From: Tagaea sp965279565
GTDB taxonomy: Bacteria; Pseudomonadota; Alphaproteobacteria; CACIAM-22H2
Length of the DNA: 64,000 nt
Direction of reading: 5' to 3'
Assembly: GCA_965279565.1 (NCBI GenBank)
Contig: OZ257249.1
Location: forward strand, 806,001 to 870,000
Shown here: positions 17,750-25,574 of the stretch, piece after piece
Numbering within the stretch: position 1 is the stretch's first letter
Layout of the letters: each line of letters begins with the position of its first letter
Translations under genes and position numbers: made by a program
Notes under the pieces: generated by a model
The model's database searches: none
What the model was told of the DNA's origin: nothing
What the model saw: the letters and a program-made list of their open reading frames with translations, nothing else

Positions 17750-19002
17750 GGTGCGGGCCGTCCGAGCCGGTGATGGAGGAATCCCGCCGCCGCGGCAGCC
17801 GCGGCGTCGATCACGCCATAGGGATCGAGCAGCAGCCGGCCGCGCATGCGTGCGGCAAGTGCGACCGGATCGAGCGTGCGGTAGTGCTGCCACGGCGTCA
17901 TCACTGCAAGCGCCTCGGCACCGTCGGCGACCGCATAGGGATCGTCGCAAACGACGGCACCGGCCACGCAGGCCGGATCGGCCGCCGGATCGTGCACGCG
18001 CACGCGGTTCACGCCGAGGCGCGCCACCAGCGCAAGCGACGGCGCGTTGCGCGTGCTCGCGGTGTTTTCCTTGTAGGCGAGCCCGAGGATGCCGACCGTG
18101 CCGCGCGCGCGCAGGTCTTCGGGCATCCGGTCATAGACCCAGTCGCGCCGCCGCCGGCTGTTGGCGCGCCACGCGGCGACGATGCCGGCATCGCTGCCCT
18201 TGGCCGCGGCGAGCCCGGCGACGGTTTCCAGATCGCGCTCGAGATTGCCGCCCGCGATCCCCAGCCCCGGCGAAAGATACGCGTGCGGCCCGATGCGGCG
18301 GTCGAGCCGCAGTGCAGGCACGATTTCGTGCCAGTCGGCGCCGATCTTCTCGGCCAGCTCGCCCAGCGTGTTGGCGACCGAGACCGACGCGACGAGGCAG
18401 AAATTGATCGCGATCTTGGCAAGCTCCGCGCTCTCGTAGCGCATCTTCAGCACCGGGCAGCCGAACGCGGCGAGCAGGGCCGCATAGGCCGGCGGCAGGG
18501 GCGCATCGGGATCGGCGGCACCGACGATGAAACGTTCGGGCATTCGCGCACGCGCCAGCGCCTCGCCGAACACGAGCGTTTCGACCTGATAGAAAACCCG
18601 CGCGGCCGGCAGGCCCAAGGCGCGCGTGAAGCCGGGCGGCACCTGGCACAGCACGACGAGGACCGCGTCCGGTGCCAGTGCCGCGAAGGCGCGCAAGGCG
18701 AGTGCCCGCACGCCGGCAAGCTCGCTGCGCGCCTGTGCATCCGTCGGCACGTCGGGGGCGACATAGACGATTTCGCAGCCGGCGATCGCTGCGCTGTCGG
18801 CCGTGAAGATCTGGCGCGATCCGTTCCTGCGCAGCGTCTGGGCAAGCTCCGGCTCGACGACCGGCAGGTCGCCGGTCTTCAGCCGAGCGACGAGACCGGC
18901 ATCGGCGTCGTAGCAGACGGTCTCGAACCCCGCCGCGGCGAAGGCCGTCGCGGTGACGAGGCCAAGATGCGTCATGCCGGCGACGCCGATGCGCGGGCTC
19001 AT
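17746..19002 (-). CDS. UDP-glucose/GDP-mannose dehydrogenase family protein without catalytic Cys
   Basis: 418 residues with the family's three-domain layout. It has an N-terminal Rossmann RIGVAGMTHLGLVTATAFAAAGFETVCYDAD and a central helix with ESAELAKIAINFCLVASVSVANTLGE, keeping the catalytic Lys and Asn. A C-terminal GILGLAYKENTASTRNAPSL is also present. The active-site loop normally GGYCLPKD reads GIAGGNLERD: the nucleophilic Cys is Asn, Lys is Arg, the Asp is kept. Four-electron oxidation to a uronic acid through a thiohemiacetal is therefore unlikely. It lies between Gfo/Idh and SDR genes with 4-nt overlaps on both sides. Confidence 0.82.
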   Translation of the reverse strand: MSPRIGVAGMTHLGLVTATAFAAAGFETVCYDADAGLVARLKTGDLPVVEPELAQTLRRNGSRQIFTADSAAIAGCEIVYVAPDVPTDAQARSELAGVRALALRAFAALAPDAVLVVLCQVPPGFTRALGLPAARVFYQVETLVFGEALARARMPERFIVGAADPDAPLPPAYAALLAAFGCPVLKMRYESAELAKIAINFCLVASVSVANTLGELAEKIGADWHEIVPALRLDRRIGPHAYLSPGLGIAGGNLERDLETVAGLAAAKGSDAGIVAAWRANSRRRRDWVYDRMPEDLRARGTVGILGLAYKENTASTRNAPSLALVARLGVNRVRVHDPAADPACVAGAVVCDDPYAVADGAEALAVMTPWQHYRTLDPVALAARMRGRLLLDPYGVIDAAAAAAAGFLHHRLGRPAP

Positions 19003-19928
19003 GCGGCGACCTCGGCCGACAGGCGCTTGAGCGTCGCGTGCAGCCAGCGGTCGTTCGACAGGTCGGCCGGTGCACGCGCCGCGCACAGCGCCTTGAAATG
19101 CGCGTACTCGGCATCCCAGGTCGGATCGCCCTCTGGCCAGGTTTTCGTTTCTTCCGCCGGGCGGCCCGAGGGCAGCACACGCGTGCGAACCGTCAGCGTC
19201 GATTGGCCCCACTTGCACAGCGACGCGAGATGCGCCGAACCGAGTTCGGCGAACACGTCGCAGGTGAAATGGTTGCGCCAGCTCAGCAGCGTCATGTCGA
19301 GATCGAAGGTCAGGCCGCCCGCACCGCCACCGGCGAGTTGGACGCGGTCGGGCGCCTTGTTCTCGAAACGGCTCGCCTGCACGACGCGGAAATCGTCGGG
19401 AACCGCGCCGAACCAGAAGCGCAGCGTATCGAGCAGGTGCGAACCCAGGTCGGGCAGCACGCCGGCACCCGCATCGCGCCATGCGGAATTGCGCACCAGC
19501 CGCGCCGTCCCGTTGCCGTAGAAGAGCCGGCAGTGATAGACGCGGCCGAGACGACCGCTTGCCAGCACGTCGCGCAATGCCACGAAGCCGGGCTCGAAGC
19601 GGTGGTTATAGGCCGTGTAGACGACGGCACCGGTCCGGCGCGCGTCAGCCTCGATCCGGTCGAACGCGGCAACATCGGAGACGACGAACGGCTTCTCGAC
19701 CAGCACATGCTTGCCGCGCGCGACGAGATTCGCGACCAGTTCCGCCTTCGGCCCGTCCGGCACGCACAGAAGGGCCGCGTCGTAGGCATCGCCGGGAACC
19801 GCGTCGAGGCTTTGCCATGTCGCACCGGCGACGGCCGGATCGACCGTGCCCACGCAGTCGGCCCCGGCCGCGCGCCGGCGCTTGGCCCCCTGCACGCCCA
19901 GCCCGACGACGAGGCAGCGCGGATTCAC
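18999..19928 (-). CDS. Gfo/Idh/MocA family oxidoreductase
   Basis: 309 residues. The start is a GTG at 19928 overlapping the upstream TGA. N-terminal Rossmann: CLVVGLGVQGAKRRRAAGA (final Gly replaced), then YDAALLCVPDGPKAELVANLVARGKHVLVEKP, where EKP is the family catalytic lysine motif. AYNHRFEPGFVALRDVL and DLGSHLLDTLRFWFG (HLLD motif) follow. Such enzymes oxidise or reduce sugar hydroxyls with NAD(P). Position next to the sugar-activating fusion suggests a C3 or C2 redox step on the NDP-sugar. Confidence 0.85.
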   Translation of the reverse strand: MNPRCLVVGLGVQGAKRRRAAGADCVGTVDPAVAGATWQSLDAVPGDAYDAALLCVPDGPKAELVANLVARGKHVLVEKPFVVSDVAAFDRIEADARRTGAVVYTAYNHRFEPGFVALRDVLASGRLGRVYHCRLFYGNGTARLVRNSAWRDAGAGVLPDLGSHLLDTLRFWFGAVPDDFRVVQASRFENKAPDRVQLAGGGAGGLTFDLDMTLLSWRNHFTCDVFAELGSAHLASLCKWGQSTLTVRTRVLPSGRPAEETKTWPEGDPTWDAEYAHFKALCAARAPADLSNDRWLHATLKRLSAEVAA

Positions 19929-21478
19929 GTGTAGCTCGCCCGCTTTTCCGCCGCGTCGATCTTCTCGGCGACATCGGCGGGCGTGACGGGCACGTTGCCG
20001 TCGCGCTCGCATTCGCAGGCCGCCGCGAACGTGCCGAGCACGGCCGCGATAACCGGCGAGCGCGTGGCGAGAAGTGCGAGCGTGGAATAGGCCAGCAGCG
20101 CATCGCCCGCCCCGACCGCGTCGACCAGCCGGTCGACGAAACTGTCGACGACGAAGAAGCTGTCGGTCGCGACGTGATCGGGCGAGCGCGCGACGAGGGC
20201 GCCCCGGTCGCCGAGCTTCAGGATCAGCAGCTTGCACGCGGCCGCGTCGTAGACCTGCGAGGCGAGCGGACGCACGCCCGAATCCTGGTCGCCGGTCGCG
20301 AAGCGCGCCTCGCGCTCGTTGGGCGTGATCAGGTCGAAGCCGCGGAACTCGGTGATGTTGCCCCAGCGGCTTGCGACCTGGCTGTCGGCCACGCGCAGCA
20401 CGCCGGCGGGAATCGAATCGACCATCAGCGGGATCGTGCGCTTGTTGAAGATGCCGTGGCGGAAATCGCTGAACACCACCGCGTCGCAGCGCGTGTTGCG
20501 CAGGGCGGCCGAGAATTTCGCGGCGATGGCGTCGGAGATCGACCGGTTGTCGAGCGTGTCGATCTTCAGCAGCCGGTAGTTCTCCGCGACGATGGCGTTC
20601 TTGCAGGTCGTCGGGCGCGTGGGGTCGACGATGGGGCGGCAATCGATCTCGGCGCGCGCCATGCCTTCGAGCACGAAATCCTTGAGCGGATCGTCGCCCA
20701 GCACCGTGGTGAAGGCGACGTCGGCGCCCGCCGCGCGCAGGTGCTGCGCCACGATGGCGGCCCCGCCGATATAGTCCTTCCGGCTTTCGTAGCGCACGCT
20801 GAGGGTCGGCGTCTTGGTCTGGCCGCCGATCATCGTCGTCTGCGTGTAGCTGTCGACGATAGTGTCGCCCACCACGTGGACGCGCCGCCCGGCCATCGCC
20901 TTCAGCGCGGCGCGCAGATCGTCGAAGCCGAGATTCTCCTTGTGCAACAGCGACAGCAGCTTCTCGGTGCGCAGCGACGGCGGGGCGACCTCGAGCAGGC
21001 GCGAGGACGAATAGACGACGTCGCCGGGCGTGAACAGGATTTCGCCGCCATAGGCCTGCACGACGGCGGCCTCCTCGGCCGTCTTCGGCGGCATGCCGCC
21101 GGCGACGTACTCGTAGCCCTTGGCGAAGAAATCCGGGCGGATCAGCGCGATGTTGTCGAGCGGCTTGTCGTTGGGATCGATCAGCACGTAGTCGACCATC
21201 TCGAACGCGGCGAGATTGATCGCGCGCAGATCCTCGGGCACGTGCGGGCGGTGCGTGCCCTTGGCGATATGGTGGTCGGCCGTCAGCGAGGCGATCAGCA
21301 GATCGGCCTTGCTCTTGGCATAGAGCAGGTGGCGCAGGTGCCCGGGATGCACGACGTCGAACACGCCGTGGCACATGATCACCTTGCGCCGGCGCGGCGG
21401 TGCGCCGACCGCCGCGGCGATCTCGGCCGCGGTCTTGATCTTGTGGCCGAACCGGGCGGCGAGGTCGAAGCCGCTCAT
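19925..21478 (-). CDS. Fused nucleotidyltransferase - PfkB sugar kinase (HldE-like, domains in reverse order)
   Basis: 517 residues. Residues about 30-165 are a cytidylyltransferase-type domain: MCHGVFDVVHPGHLRHLLYAKSK has the HxGH motif at 44-47. A second domain, about 195-500, is a ribokinase/PfkB kinase with VVGDTIVDSYTQT, YIGGAAIVAQHLRAAGADV, LITPNEREARF and the catalytic DAVGAGDALLAYS. HldE, the heptose 7-phosphate kinase/1-phosphate adenylyltransferase, has the kinase first. This protein probably phosphorylates and activates the seven-carbon sugar of the cluster. ATGA/GTGA overlaps bind it to its neighbours. Confidence 0.85.
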   Translation of the reverse strand: MSGFDLAARFGHKIKTAAEIAAAVGAPPRRRKVIMCHGVFDVVHPGHLRHLLYAKSKADLLIASLTADHHIAKGTHRPHVPEDLRAINLAAFEMVDYVLIDPNDKPLDNIALIRPDFFAKGYEYVAGGMPPKTAEEAAVVQAYGGEILFTPGDVVYSSSRLLEVAPPSLRTEKLLSLLHKENLGFDDLRAALKAMAGRRVHVVGDTIVDSYTQTTMIGGQTKTPTLSVRYESRKDYIGGAAIVAQHLRAAGADVAFTTVLGDDPLKDFVLEGMARAEIDCRPIVDPTRPTTCKNAIVAENYRLLKIDTLDNRSISDAIAAKFSAALRNTRCDAVVFSDFRHGIFNKRTIPLMVDSIPAGVLRVADSQVASRWGNITEFRGFDLITPNEREARFATGDQDSGVRPLASQVYDAAACKLLILKLGDRGALVARSPDHVATDSFFVVDSFVDRLVDAVGAGDALLAYSTLALLATRSPVIAAVLGTFAAACECERDGNVPVTPADVAEKIDAAEKRASYT

Positions 21479-22488
21479 GCCTTTGCCCCCGTCTTGCCGA
21501 GATAGCGGAACCATGTCTCGGTCGCCTTCGCGATTGAGGCGGGTTCCCACAAGGGTGCGTCGCGCCACCGCTCGATGTCGGCCATCATGCGCGCGACCCC
21601 TTCCTCGAATCCGGTCGTCGGTTTCCAGCCCAGCAGTCGCGCGATCTTGGCCGTGTCGGCCCAGGTGCAGTCGGGCTCACCCGGGCGTCGCGGCACGCCG
21701 ACCGTCGTCCCGCCGATCAGCTCGACCAGCCGGTTGACGCTCTGCGGTGCGCCCGCGCCTACGTTGAAGCGTTCGCCGGCGATATCGGTGCGCGCGGCGG
21801 CAAGGAACGCCCGCGCCACGTCGCCGACATAGACGAAGTCGCGCGTCTGCGTGCCGTCGCCGACGACCGTGAAAGGCTTGCCCGCCAGCTTCTGGCGGAA
21901 GAACACGCCGAACACGGCACCGTAAGCCCCCGTCGTGCGCACGCGCGGCCCGTAGGCGTTGAAGATGCACACGCTGTTGGCCGGCAGCCCGTAGACCTTG
22001 TGCCAGTGGAACACCGCCTGCTCACCCAGATATTTCGACAGCGCGTAGGGATGCTCGGGTGCGATCGGATGATCCTCGGCCGTCGGGACCGACGCCAGCC
22101 CGTAGCAGGACGACGAGGCGGCATAGACGAAACGCGGGGAACCGGCCGCGCGCGCGCATTCGAGCACGCGCACCGTGCCCTGCACGTTGACGTCCATATA
22201 TTCGGCCGGCCGCTCGATCGACGGCACGATGTCGCCGCGTCCGGCGAAATGGAACACCATCTGCGCGCCCGCAAAGACCGGATCGCCGGGTTCGAGGCCG
22301 AGAATGTCGCGCTCGTGGATCGCGACGCGGCCCGTCCCGGCATGGTGCGCAAGATTGTCGCGATGCCCGGTCGAAAGATCGTCGATCACGGCCACGCGGA
22401 AGCCTTCGGCCACCAGCAGGTCCGTCATGTGGCTGCCGATGAAACCGCAGCCGCCGGTCACGACGGCAAGGGGCAGATCGCCCGTCAT
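21475..22488 (-). CDS. NAD-dependent NDP-sugar epimerase/dehydratase
   Basis: 337 residues, WbpP/GalE-like. It has VVTGGCGFIGSHMTDLLVAEGFRVAVIDDLSTG (GxxGxxG and acidic end), VFHFAGRGDIVPSIERPAEY, the AASSSCYGLA serine site and catalytic YALSK. IFNAYGPRVR and RDFVYVGDVARAFLAAA are also typical. All catalytic residues are intact, unlike the SDR at 16859-17749. ATGA overlaps link it to both neighbours. The substrate is probably the nucleotide-activated sugar made by the adjacent kinase/nucleotidyltransferase. Confidence 0.87.
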   Translation of the reverse strand: MTGDLPLAVVTGGCGFIGSHMTDLLVAEGFRVAVIDDLSTGHRDNLAHHAGTGRVAIHERDILGLEPGDPVFAGAQMVFHFAGRGDIVPSIERPAEYMDVNVQGTVRVLECARAAGSPRFVYAASSSCYGLASVPTAEDHPIAPEHPYALSKYLGEQAVFHWHKVYGLPANSVCIFNAYGPRVRTTGAYGAVFGVFFRQKLAGKPFTVVGDGTQTRDFVYVGDVARAFLAAARTDIAGERFNVGAGAPQSVNRLVELIGGTTVGVPRRPGEPDCTWADTAKIARLLGWKPTTGFEEGVARMMADIERWRDAPLWEPASIAKATETWFRYLGKTGAKA

Positions 22489-23495
22489 GCGACGCGCATC
22501 CGCTTCAGCACCTTGACGTTCGAATAGCGCTCGTCCGTCAGGCTGTCGGGCAGCTTGCCCTCGCGGAAAGCGCGGCACAGATCGCGCACCGCGTCCTCGA
22601 CCGAATGGCGCGGCGTGAAGCCGAGTGCCCGCGCGATCTTCTGCGAACTGATGTGGTAGGAGCGGATGTCGTCGGTCGGCGTCGTGCCGATCTCGACCGG
22701 CGGGCGGCCGGGGAATTCCTCCGCCACCACGCGGCGCACGGCGAGCGCTATGTCCGCGATCGACATGTTCTGGTAGCCGGCATTGAAGGTCTGGCCGGCG
22801 ATGGGCGCCTCGTCGATGTCGAGCAGCAGCTTGTAGAGATCGCACATGTCCTGGATGTGCAGGTTCGGGCGCAGCTGCGCGCCGCCGAAGACCGTGATCT
22901 TCCCGGCATTGACCGCCTGGTTCGTCAGGATGTTGACAGAAAGGTCGAGGCGCTGGCGCGGGCTGTAGCCGCACAGGGTCGCCGGCCGGATCGTCACGCA
23001 GGTGAAATCGGGCGACTGGTGGCGGAAAAGCAGCCCTTCGCACAGGCCCTTGAACTTGTTGTAGAGCGTCAGCGGAACGAGCGGATGTTCTTCCGTCACG
23101 TCCGGCCTGTCGGACACGCCGTAGACCGAGCTCGACGACGCGTAGACGAAGCGCTGCACGCCCGCGCGTTTCGCGGCGACGACCATCGGCTCGAAGCAGT
23201 CGTAGTTGATCGACTGCGACAGCTTCTCGTCGAGCTCGAAGCCGGCGTCGTTCGAGATGCAGGCGAGATGGATGACGGCATCGATGCCCGCGAACGCCTC
23301 GGCGAGACGGCTTGTGTCGCGGATGTCGCCGCGGATCAGCCGCACGTCCGACCCGTCGGAAAGCTCGCAGCCATAATACATCGTGTCGTAGACGCGCACC
23401 TTGTGGCCGCGCGCGACGAGCTGGGGCACGAGCAGCGTGCCGACATAGCCCGCACCGCCGGTGACGAGGACCTTGGGAAAACGGAGCTGGGTCAT
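22485..23495 (-). CDS. NAD-dependent NDP-sugar epimerase/dehydratase
   Basis: 336 residues. Rossmann VLVTGGAGYVGTLLVPQLVARGHKVRVYDTMYYG, IHLACISNDAGFELDEKLSQ, YASSSSVYGVSD and catalytic YNKFK are all present, then IRPATLCGYSPRQRLDLSVNIL and NLHIQDMCDLYKLLL. It resembles the subgroup found next to heptose-type genes in surface polysaccharide loci. It is coupled by ATGA to the transaldolase gene upstream and to the second epimerase downstream. Confidence 0.86.
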   Translation of the reverse strand: MTQLRFPKVLVTGGAGYVGTLLVPQLVARGHKVRVYDTMYYGCELSDGSDVRLIRGDIRDTSRLAEAFAGIDAVIHLACISNDAGFELDEKLSQSINYDCFEPMVVAAKRAGVQRFVYASSSSVYGVSDRPDVTEEHPLVPLTLYNKFKGLCEGLLFRHQSPDFTCVTIRPATLCGYSPRQRLDLSVNILTNQAVNAGKITVFGGAQLRPNLHIQDMCDLYKLLLDIDEAPIAGQTFNAGYQNMSIADIALAVRRVVAEEFPGRPPVEIGTTPTDDIRSYHISSQKIARALGFTPRHSVEDAVRDLCRAFREGKLPDSLTDERYSNVKVLKRMRVA

Positions 23496-24238
23496 GAAGC
23501 GGCCGGTCGGGCTGGGGTTGCGTCGGTGCGGATCGTGTAGCCGGCCGCCAGCGCGTCGCGCCGGAACATCTCGACCGTCTCGCGCGAATAGGCGGCAAGA
23601 TCGCGTCCGATCAGCGGCAGCTTGGCGAGCAGGTCGGACGTGACCGTCACGATTGCGCAGCCGATCGCGTCGGCCTGCACGATGTTCAGAAGCTCGCGCG
23701 GGCTTGCCCACAGCAGTTCGGCGCGCGGGCGCGCGGCGAGGATCTTCAGCGCCTCCTGCATCACGGGGACCGGATCGATGCCGGTATCGGCGATGCGCCC
23801 CGCGAAGACCGAGACGATGGCCGGCGTTGCGGGTGCGAGCGCTTCGGCGCAGGCGCGCACCTGTGCGGGCGTCAGCACGGCCGTGACGTTGATCGCGATT
23901 CCGTCGGCCGACAGGCGTGCCACGAGCGGGGCCGCACTATTGCCGGCCGTGTCGGTGACCGGGATCTTGACGTAGACGTTGGCGCCCCACGTCGCGATGG
24001 CGCGCGCCTGGCGTTCCATCGTCGGGAAATCGTCGGCGAAAACCTCGAGCGAGACAGGCCGGTCGGGGATCGCTTCGAGCACACGCCGGCCGAACGCCTC
24101 GTAATCCGCCACGCCGGCCTTGCGCATCAGCGTCGGGTTCGTCGTGAAACCCTTGATGCGCGGATCGGCGGCCAGACGCAGCATCGCGTCGAGATCGGCA
24201 CCGTCGGCAAAAACCTTGATCCGGAGGGGCGGATTCAT
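23492..24238 (-). CDS. Transaldolase family protein
   Basis: 248 residues, a single TIM-barrel of the short transaldolase/fructose-6-phosphate aldolase type. IKVFADGADLDAMLRLAADPRIKGFTTNPTLM is the N-terminal signature (TTNP), and ANVYVKIPVTDTAG carries the Schiff-base lysine. INVTAVLTPAQ and VSVFAGRIADTGIDP follow. Transaldolase makes sedoheptulose 7-phosphate, the precursor of activated heptoses, so its place between GmhA/GmhB-like genes and sugar-nucleotide genes is suggestive. The ATG is preceded by a GAGGGG ribosome site. Confidence 0.87.
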   Translation of the reverse strand: MNPPLRIKVFADGADLDAMLRLAADPRIKGFTTNPTLMRKAGVADYEAFGRRVLEAIPDRPVSLEVFADDFPTMERQARAIATWGANVYVKIPVTDTAGNSAAPLVARLSADGIAINVTAVLTPAQVRACAEALAPATPAIVSVFAGRIADTGIDPVPVMQEALKILAARPRAELLWASPRELLNIVQADAIGCAIVTVTSDLLAKLPLIGRDLAAYSRETVEMFRRDALAAGYTIRTDATPARPAAS

Positions 24239-24249
24239 CGCATGCCCCC

Positions 24250-24795
24250 TCAGGCCGTCGCCGGCTGAAGCGACAGGATCCAGCGCGTCGCGGCCGCGAT
24301 CCCGTCGGCGCGGAAATCGGGACGTGCGCCGGTCGGCAAATCGTAGCCGCGGTCGACGAACACGGTCCGGCAGCCGGCAGCCACACCGGCTTCGATGTCG
24401 CTCGCCCGGTCGCCGACCATGACGCTGGCGCAAAGATCGAGCCCGAGCCGTGCTGCCGCGCGCGTCAGCATGCCCGGGCGCGGCTTGCGGCAGTCGCAGC
24501 CGGCATCCTGCGCATGCGGGCATGTCTCGATGGCGGCAAGCGGCATCGCACGGCGAAGTGCATCGTGCATGGCCTCGACGATGCTTTCGGCAACAAGTCC
24601 GTTGGCGATGTCGGGCTGGTTCGTCGCGACGACGACGGCCCAGCCGGCCGTGTCGAGGGCGCGCACCGCGTCGGCCGCGCCGTCATAGATGCGGAAATCC
24701 TCGAGCTTGCGCACGGCGAAGCTGCGCCCGTCGCGGAATTCCGGCACGACGAGCACGCCGTCGCGGTCGAGGAAGACGGCGCGCCGGCCTACCAT
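24250..24795 (-). CDS. HAD-superfamily phosphatase, GmhB-like (heptose 1,7-bisphosphate phosphatase family)
   Basis: 181 residues. HAD motif I is VFLDRDGVLV (Asp10, Asp12) and motif II lies in VVVATNQPDIA. The zinc-binding insert CPHAQDAGCDCRKPRPGM is characteristic of histidinol-phosphate/GmhB phosphatases, and motif IV is VMVGDRASDIEAG. GmhB removes the C7 phosphate from heptose 1,7-bisphosphate before nucleotidyl transfer. The gene overlaps the SIS gene by 7 nt. Confidence 0.88.
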   Translation of the reverse strand: MVGRRAVFLDRDGVLVVPEFRDGRSFAVRKLEDFRIYDGAADAVRALDTAGWAVVVATNQPDIANGLVAESIVEAMHDALRRAMPLAAIETCPHAQDAGCDCRKPRPGMLTRAAARLGLDLCASVMVGDRASDIEAGVAAGCRTVFVDRGYDLPTGARPDFRADGIAAATRWILSLQPATA

Positions 24796-25373
24796 TTCGT
24801 GGCCGTGCGCTGCAGGGCGGGATGCGAGACCAGGCAGTGCCAGACGACCGCCTGGAACGCCTCGGCATGCGGGGTGACGCGCGCATCGGCCACTGCCGGG
24901 ATCGTCACGACGATGTCGCCGCGTTGCGCCGTGTCGCCCTCCGCCCGGCCGACGATGCCGAACACGGTCGCACCCACCGCCTTCGCCGTGTCGATCGCGC
25001 GCACGAGATTGACGCTGACGCCGCGCGCCGCATCCCCACCGCCGACCGACAGCACGAGCAACGCGTCGGAAGCCGTAATCCGGCTGACGCGCAGATAGCC
25101 GGCGAAGACGGTTTCCCAGCCTTCGTCGTTCGTGCGCGCGGTCAGCTCCGCGACATTGTCGGTGGGGGCGTAGGCGTCGATCCCGCAGAGCTTGCGGAAA
25201 TCGTTGACGGCGTGCGCCGCGTTCGCCGCCGAGCCGCCCACGCCGAGCACGAAAAGCCGGCCGCCGCGCGCGCGCAGCTCGGCCAGTCCCGTCGCCAGCC
25301 GCTCGATCGCGTCGCGGTCGATCCGCTCGCAGATGCGCGCGGCTTCCTCGAAATAGGTGGCAACGTGCGGCAT
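24789..25373 (-). CDS. SIS-domain sugar phosphate isomerase, GmhA-like
   Basis: 194 residues with the SIS fold signature LFVLGVGGSAANAAHAVNDFRKLCGI and ALLVLSVGGGDAARGVSVNLVRAIDTAKAVGATVFGIVG. Family members isomerise phosphosugars; GmhA converts sedoheptulose 7-phosphate to heptose 7-phosphate. The neighbouring GmhB-like phosphatase and kinase/nucleotidyltransferase fusion favour that role. The ATG at 25373 is chosen because upstream codons read through the intergenic region. It is the first gene of the 18-gene minus-strand cluster. Confidence 0.85.
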   Translation of the reverse strand: MPHVATYFEEAARICERIDRDAIERLATGLAELRARGGRLFVLGVGGSAANAAHAVNDFRKLCGIDAYAPTDNVAELTARTNDEGWETVFAGYLRVSRITASDALLVLSVGGGDAARGVSVNLVRAIDTAKAVGATVFGIVGRAEGDTAQRGDIVVTIPAVADARVTPHAEAFQAVVWHCLVSHPALQRTATKW

Positions 25374-25472
25374 GCGTCTGTCCGATGGCGGGGCGCTGCC
25401 CGGGAACGGGGCCAAGGGCTTGGCGCGCCTCGATTTCCCTCGCGGAGTCGCCGCGAATCGCGCCGACATTGC

Positions 25473-25501
25473 AGCTTCAAGTGTGTACCAAGCGGTGTCA
25501 A
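25473..25501 (-). promoter_or_regulatory. Weak candidate promoter for the sugar cluster
   Basis: In the 200-bp region shared with the divergent GST gene, the minus strand carries a perfect -35 TTGACA (25501-25496). At 17 nt spacing the -10 is only GAAGCT, and neighbouring registers are no better. No other convincing -35/-10 pair was seen for the cluster. The rest of the region has no clear operator. Confidence 0.3.
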
Positions 25502-25574
25502 GCCGAGGCGCGCCGGAACCAATCCTGCTACATTGCCGACTCGACCGAATCCGAAGCCCGCAGGAACGCACACG

